Positions 60,192 through 64,000 of a stretch of 64,000 nucleotides of DNA are shown piece by piece (positions within the stretch are counted from its first letter, which is position 1; every line of letters begins with the position of its first letter). The notes below the pieces were generated by a model. It worked only from the letters and a program-made list of their open reading frames with translations, did no database searches and was not told where the DNA came from. The position numbers were made by a program, and so were the translations under genes. The DNA is from SHXO01 sp964523885 (GTDB taxonomy: Bacteria; Pseudomonadota; Gammaproteobacteria; Burkholderiales; SHXO01): the NCBI GenBank assembly GCA_964523885.1, contig CAZFYX010000103.1, positions 12,245 through 76,244 on the forward strand, given 5' to 3'.

Positions 60192-62588
60192 ATGAGCGGC
60201 TTCGCGCCAACCCTGCTGGCGCTGCCTTTCGCGTTGACCGCGGTCGTTGTGCTGACCGCCGGCATCGCCATCGCCGTGCGCGAGCGCTTCTCGCGCGTGG
60301 GTTGGCTGCACCTGTTCCTGTCCGGCACGATCGGCGGCTGGCAGGTGGCGATGGGCCTGGCGCTGGTGACCGTTCCCGACGACCTTTCGTCGCTCTGGTT
60401 CCGGCTCAGCACCTTCTTCGCGCTCCTGATCGCGCCGCTCAACTACCACTTCGGCTGCGTCGTGACCGGGCAGCTGACCCGCCAGCGCCGCGCGCTGCGC
60501 ATGGTGTGGGCCGCCACCCTGCTGCTGGCGGTCTTCCACGCGATGAACCTGCTGTACTCCGGGTTCAACCAGTTCAACTGGGGCCGCTATCCCGCCTATG
60601 GTCCGGTCGGCTGGATGTTCATCACGCTCACCGTGGTCGCGGTGAACTTCAACCTGGCGATGTACTGGAGGCTCTACCGCGAGAACCGCCCCGGCAGCAT
60701 GGCCTCGCAACGCGGACTGCTGCTGGCGGGTTCGCTCCTGCTCGGCTCGTTCGCGCTGATCGACTTCCTGCCCACGGTCGGCATCGACGTCTTCCCGCTG
60801 GGCGGCATCGCCGTGATGGCGACCAACGCGCTGAACTGCTACACGACCTGGCGCTACCGGCTGGTCGAGATCACGCCGGCCTACGCCGCAGACCAGCTGG
60901 TCGACACCATGAGCGACGGCGTGCTGATGATCGATCGCGACGGGGTCGTGCGCCTGGCCAACCCGTCCGCCTCCGAGATCCTGGGCATCGACCGCAGCCT
61001 GCTCATGAACCGGCTGCCACCGGCCGCGTTCGCCAGCGACGTGCTGGGCTGGCAGCAGCTGCCGTTCTTCCCGTCCTCCGACATGGCGCTGGGCGAGCGT
61101 CCCTACGAGACCCCGGACGGCGTCCTGCGTGTGCTGGACGTGAGCGTGAGTCTGCTGCGGGAGCACGACCTCGAGCCGGTGGTGGCCGTGGTCACCCTGC
61201 GCGACATCACCGCGGCGGTGCAGGCGCAGGAGCAGATCGAGCGCCTGGCCTACTACGATCCGCTCACCCACCTGCCCAACCGCGTGCTGCTGCGCGACCG
61301 CTTCGAGGACGCGCTCGCGCGCGCGCGCCGCGGCGGAGGCTGCGCGGGCGTGCTGTTCATGGACCTGGACCGCTTCAAGCAGGTCAACGACACCCTGGGC
61401 CACGATGCCGGCGACCTGCTGCTCAAGGGCGTGGCCGAGCGCATCTCGGCATGCGTGCGCGAGACCGACTGGCTGTTGCGCAACCCCGATCCCAACGGCG
61501 GCAACATGCTTGCCCGCCTGGGCGGCGACGAGTTCGTGCTGCTGCTCTCCCCGATGGAGCGCCCGCAGGATGCCGCCAAGGTCGCTTCGCGCATCCTGGA
61601 CGCGCTGGCGCGCTCGTTCACGCTGCGCCGCGGCGCCGAAGTGACCACCGGCGTGAGCATCGGCATCAGCATCTATCCCAACGACGGCGAGGAGCCCGAG
61701 ACGCTGATGAAGAAGGCCGACCTCGCCATGTACCAGGCGAAGGAGTCGGGCCGCCACGTATACCGCTTCCACGACGAGGCCATGAACGCCTCGGCGCTGG
61801 CGCGGACCGACCTGGAGAACTCGCTGCGCCGCGGCCTCAACCGCAGCGAGTTCCTGCTGCACTACCAGCCGCAGGTCGCCTGCGGCAGCGGCGAGATCGC
61901 CGGGCTCGACGTCCAGCTCCAGTGGCGCCATCCCCAGCACGGGCTGATGCCGGCCGGCGAGTTCGTCGGCGCGAGCGAGGACGGCTCGGTGGTGCTGCCG
62001 CTCACCGAGTGGATCGTGCGCGGCGCCTGCATGCAGCTGCGCGCCTGGGCCGCGATGGGCCTGCCGCCGCTCTACCTGTCCCTCACGCTGCCGCCGGGCG
62101 CGGCCGAGCGCGGCGACCTGCCGCGCCTGGTGCGCGATGCATTGGTCCAGGCCGGGGTCGATCCCGGGCTGCTCATGGTCAGCCTGCGCGGCACGCCGGG
62201 ACAGCGTGGCGGCGACCGCACGCGCGAGGCGATGGAGGCACTCCAGGGCATGGGCGTGCGCATGCTGCTGGACGACTTCGGCAGCGGCGGCACGGCGCTC
62301 GCCGGGCTGGAGCAGTATCCGCTCGGCATGGTGCGCTTCGACGCGGCTTTCCTGCGCGGGCTCGCCCGCGACGGCGACGTGCACGGGGTCACCCGCAGCC
62401 TGATCGGGCTCGTCCACGCCCTGGGCCTGGGGGTGGTCGTCACCAGCGTGCATGGCAGCGCGCACGCGACCTTCCTGCGCGATGCGCACTGCGATTTGGC
62501 GCAGGGCGATGCCTTCGGACCCGCAGTCGCGGCCGAGGAAGTTCCGGCGCTGCTGTCCGACCTTCGCCGGCAGCTGACCACCGCCTGA
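60192..62588 (+). CDS. Membrane GGDEF/degenerate-EAL protein with 7TM and PAS domains, 798 aa
   Basis: Cyclic-di-GMP enzyme at the inner membrane. About seven helices (residues 5-225) resemble a histidine-kinase-type 7TM sensor, a PAS domain follows (VDTMSDGVLMIDRDGVVRLA), then a GGDEF domain with intact active site GGDEF (444-448) and DPLTHLPNRVLL. The EAL domain starts with LDVQL instead of EAL (about residue 572), reads DDFGSGGTAL instead of DDFGTGYSSL, and lacks the usual catalytic Glu in MVSLRGTPG, so it is probably an inactive, regulatory EAL. Predicted net role: diguanylate cyclase with a ligand-binding EAL. Confidence 0.88.
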   Translation: MSGFAPTLLALPFALTAVVVLTAGIAIAVRERFSRVGWLHLFLSGTIGGWQVAMGLALVTVPDDLSSLWFRLSTFFALLIAPLNYHFGCVVTGQLTRQRRALRMVWAATLLLAVFHAMNLLYSGFNQFNWGRYPAYGPVGWMFITLTVVAVNFNLAMYWRLYRENRPGSMASQRGLLLAGSLLLGSFALIDFLPTVGIDVFPLGGIAVMATNALNCYTTWRYRLVEITPAYAADQLVDTMSDGVLMIDRDGVVRLANPSASEILGIDRSLLMNRLPPAAFASDVLGWQQLPFFPSSDMALGERPYETPDGVLRVLDVSVSLLREHDLEPVVAVVTLRDITAAVQAQEQIERLAYYDPLTHLPNRVLLRDRFEDALARARRGGGCAGVLFMDLDRFKQVNDTLGHDAGDLLLKGVAERISACVRETDWLLRNPDPNGGNMLARLGGDEFVLLLSPMERPQDAAKVASRILDALARSFTLRRGAEVTTGVSIGISIYPNDGEEPETLMKKADLAMYQAKESGRHVYRFHDEAMNASALARTDLENSLRRGLNRSEFLLHYQPQVACGSGEIAGLDVQLQWRHPQHGLMPAGEFVGASEDGSVVLPLTEWIVRGACMQLRAWAAMGLPPLYLSLTLPPGAAERGDLPRLVRDALVQAGVDPGLLMVSLRGTPGQRGGDRTREAMEALQGMGVRMLLDDFGSGGTALAGLEQYPLGMVRFDAAFLRGLARDGDVHGVTRSLIGLVHALGLGVVVTSVHGSAHATFLRDAHCDLAQGDAFGPAVAAEEVPALLSDLRRQLTTA

Positions 62589-62657
62589 CCGGCCTTCGCC
62601 GGTGCGCGTGGGGAAAGCAGTAGAATCGCGCCTTTCCCTTCCCTGCGAAGAAGTCCC

Positions 62658-63944
62658 ATGCCCGACCGCGAGTACGGCTTCGGCACCCTGTGCCTGCACG
62701 CCGGCCAGATCCCCGACGCCGCCACCGGCGCGCGCGCCGTGCCGATCTACCAGACCACCTCGTTCGTGTTCGACTCCGCCGACCACGCGGCGAGCCTGTT
62801 CAACCTGCAGACGTTCGGCAACGTCTACTCGCGCATCTCCAATCCCACCGTCGCGGTGTTCGAGGAGCGGGTGGCGGCGCTGGAGGGCGGCCGTGCCGCG
62901 CTGGCGACCGCCTCGGGCCAGGCGGCGCAGATGACCGCGCTGCTCACGCTGCTCGACCACGGTGACGAGATCCTCAGCGCGAGCACGCTGTACGGCGGCA
63001 CCTACTCGCAGTTCGACGTGACCTTCCGCAAGTTCGGCATCGACACGAAGTTCGTCGATCCCGAGGACCCGGAGAACTTCCGCAGGGGCCTGACGCCGCG
63101 CACGAAGGTGATCTACGCCGAGACCGCCGGCAACCCGCGCATCAACATCCTCGACGTCGAGGCGGTGGCGAAGATCGCGAAGGAGGCCGGGGTCCCGCTG
63201 GTGATCGACAACACCTTCGCCAGCCCCTACCTGTGCCGGCCGTTCCAGTGGGGCGCCGACATCGTCGTGCACTCGGCCACCAAGTACATGGGCGGCCACG
63301 GCACGACCATGGGCGGGGTGGTGGTCGAGTCGGGCAAGTTCCCCTGGGACAACGGCAAGTTCCCGATGATGACCGAGCCCTCGCGCGGCTACCACGGGGT
63401 GCGCTTCTACGAGACCTTCGGCGACTTCGGCTACAGCATGAAGTGCCGCATGGAGACGCTGCGCACGCTGGGGCCGACGATGTCGCCGATGAGCGCGTGG
63501 ATCCTGCTGCAGGGCCTGGAGACGCTGCACGTGCGCATGGACCGCCACGTGTCCAACGCCTTGGCGGTGGCGAAGTTCCTCGCCTCGCATCCGCAGGTGG
63601 GCTGGGTGAACTATCCCGGGCTGGAGACGAGCCCCTACCACGCGCTGGCGAAGAAGTACATGCCCAAGGGTGCCGGCGCGATCATGACCTTCGGCATCAA
63701 GGGCGGCCAGCAGGCCGGCGTCAAGTTCATCGAGGGCGTGGAGTTCCTCAGCCACCTGGCCAACGTCGGCGACGCCAAGTCGCTGGTGATCCATCCGGCC
63801 TCGACTACGCACCGCCAGCTCTCCGAGGAAGAGCAGATCAAGGCCGGGGTCACGCCGGACATGATCCGCCTGTCGGTGGGCATCGAGGACATCGACGACA
63901 TCCTCTGGGACATCGATCAGGCGCTGACCAAGGCGAAGGCTTGA
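62658..63944 (+). CDS. metY: O-acetylhomoserine sulfhydrylase-type PLP enzyme, 428 aa
   Basis: Cys/Met metabolism PLP enzyme that condenses O-acetylhomoserine with sulfide to homocysteine. Visible: TLCLHAGQIPDAATGARAVPIYQTTSF (N-terminal), NVYSRISNPT, GRAALATASGQAAQM, AETAGNPRINILDVE, DNTFASPYLCRPFQWGADIVVHSATKYMGGHGTTMGG with the Schiff-base Lys209. Length 428 and the insert YHGVRFYETFGDFGY mark MetY over MetZ/MetB/MetC. The upstream gap of 69 bases is too short for a SAM riboswitch. No other methionine genes are adjacent. Confidence 0.92.
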   Translation: MPDREYGFGTLCLHAGQIPDAATGARAVPIYQTTSFVFDSADHAASLFNLQTFGNVYSRISNPTVAVFEERVAALEGGRAALATASGQAAQMTALLTLLDHGDEILSASTLYGGTYSQFDVTFRKFGIDTKFVDPEDPENFRRGLTPRTKVIYAETAGNPRINILDVEAVAKIAKEAGVPLVIDNTFASPYLCRPFQWGADIVVHSATKYMGGHGTTMGGVVVESGKFPWDNGKFPMMTEPSRGYHGVRFYETFGDFGYSMKCRMETLRTLGPTMSPMSAWILLQGLETLHVRMDRHVSNALAVAKFLASHPQVGWVNYPGLETSPYHALAKKYMPKGAGAIMTFGIKGGQQAGVKFIEGVEFLSHLANVGDAKSLVIHPASTTHRQLSEEEQIKAGVTPDMIRLSVGIEDIDDILWDIDQALTKAKA

Positions 63945-64000
63945 TCGCGCCATCCTCACGCAGCAACAGGTGCTCAATGCGCAGGACGTCCTTTGCGTCC

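Noticed and set aside
62589..62657. SAM riboswitch before metY
   Set aside because: Only 69 bases are available and no conserved core or terminator is present.
60099..63977. Open frame of 1292 codons on the minus strand
   Set aside because: It is antisense to the GGDEF/EAL gene and metY, has His/Gln/Arg-rich shadow composition and no domain; GC-rich codon bias on the other strand explains it.

Overview
The window comes from a high-GC (roughly two thirds G+C) Gram-negative chromosome. TonB-ExbB-ExbD, lipoproteins with lipoboxes, PilZ and GGDEF proteins, an OFA-type transporter, CbtAB and Gcl point to Beta- or Gammaproteobacteria; I cannot settle the class. Genes are closely packed on both strands. 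I see no rRNA, tRNA, CRISPR array, intact insertion sequence, prophage or replication origin.

Layout. 0-6.2 kb: a small secreted protein, a glutathione transferase, an SMP-30 lactonase-like protein, an orphan histidine kinase, an N-acyl-D-amino-acid deacylase and a PilZ protein. 6.3-10.7 kb: a 1082-residue MalT-like ATPase/BTAD regulator divergent from a small secreted protein built on an R-T-N-M repeat. 10.9-16 kb: a class A PBP-like enzyme, folE and a two-gene unknown module. 16-19 kb: an operon of a periplasmic binding protein, exbB, exbD and tonB. 19-31 kb: a peptidoglycan-binding-type protein, an OFA transporter with a small membrane protein downstream, a 1564-residue helicase-nuclease, an isochorismatase-like hydrolase, a MATE pump and a cupin. 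30.8-31 kb: a strong candidate small RNA with its own promoter and terminator.

31-46 kb is metabolic: panE, an aminotransferase, a dehalogenase-like hydrolase, Sel1 and HExxH proteins, a P450, a LivK-like binding protein, an acyl-CoA ligase, a 2OG-type oxygenase, cbtAB, and a LysR regulator divergent from gcl. Two gene relics lie here, an SRPBCC-like tail and a PEP-CTERM-like tail. 46.5-51.1 kb is a tight operon joining a TVP38-flavoprotein disulfide reductase fusion, two rSAM/selenodomain-associated transferases (TIGR04283 and TIGR04282 types) and a stand-alone SelD-associated NADH dehydrogenase-like flavoprotein. 51-64 kb: an epoxide hydrolase, an M48 peptidase, a Crp/Fnr regulator with a DUF2892 protein, a second candidate small RNA, a second TNM-repeat protein, a lipase-like hydrolase, a lipoprotein aminopeptidase, a Sel1 protein, a CoA-binding protein, a GGDEF/degenerate-EAL protein and metY.

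The most unusual thread is a possible undescribed regulon. The BTAD regulator has an 11-bp-period direct repeat (GGTAAG-N5-GGTAAG) in its divergent promoter region, shared with the first TNM-repeat protein. A near match (CGTAAG-N5-CGTAAG) sits 46 kb away, just upstream of a candidate structured RNA and the second TNM-repeat protein. Intergenic regions also carry long nested palindromes in at least three families, one of them in two copies.
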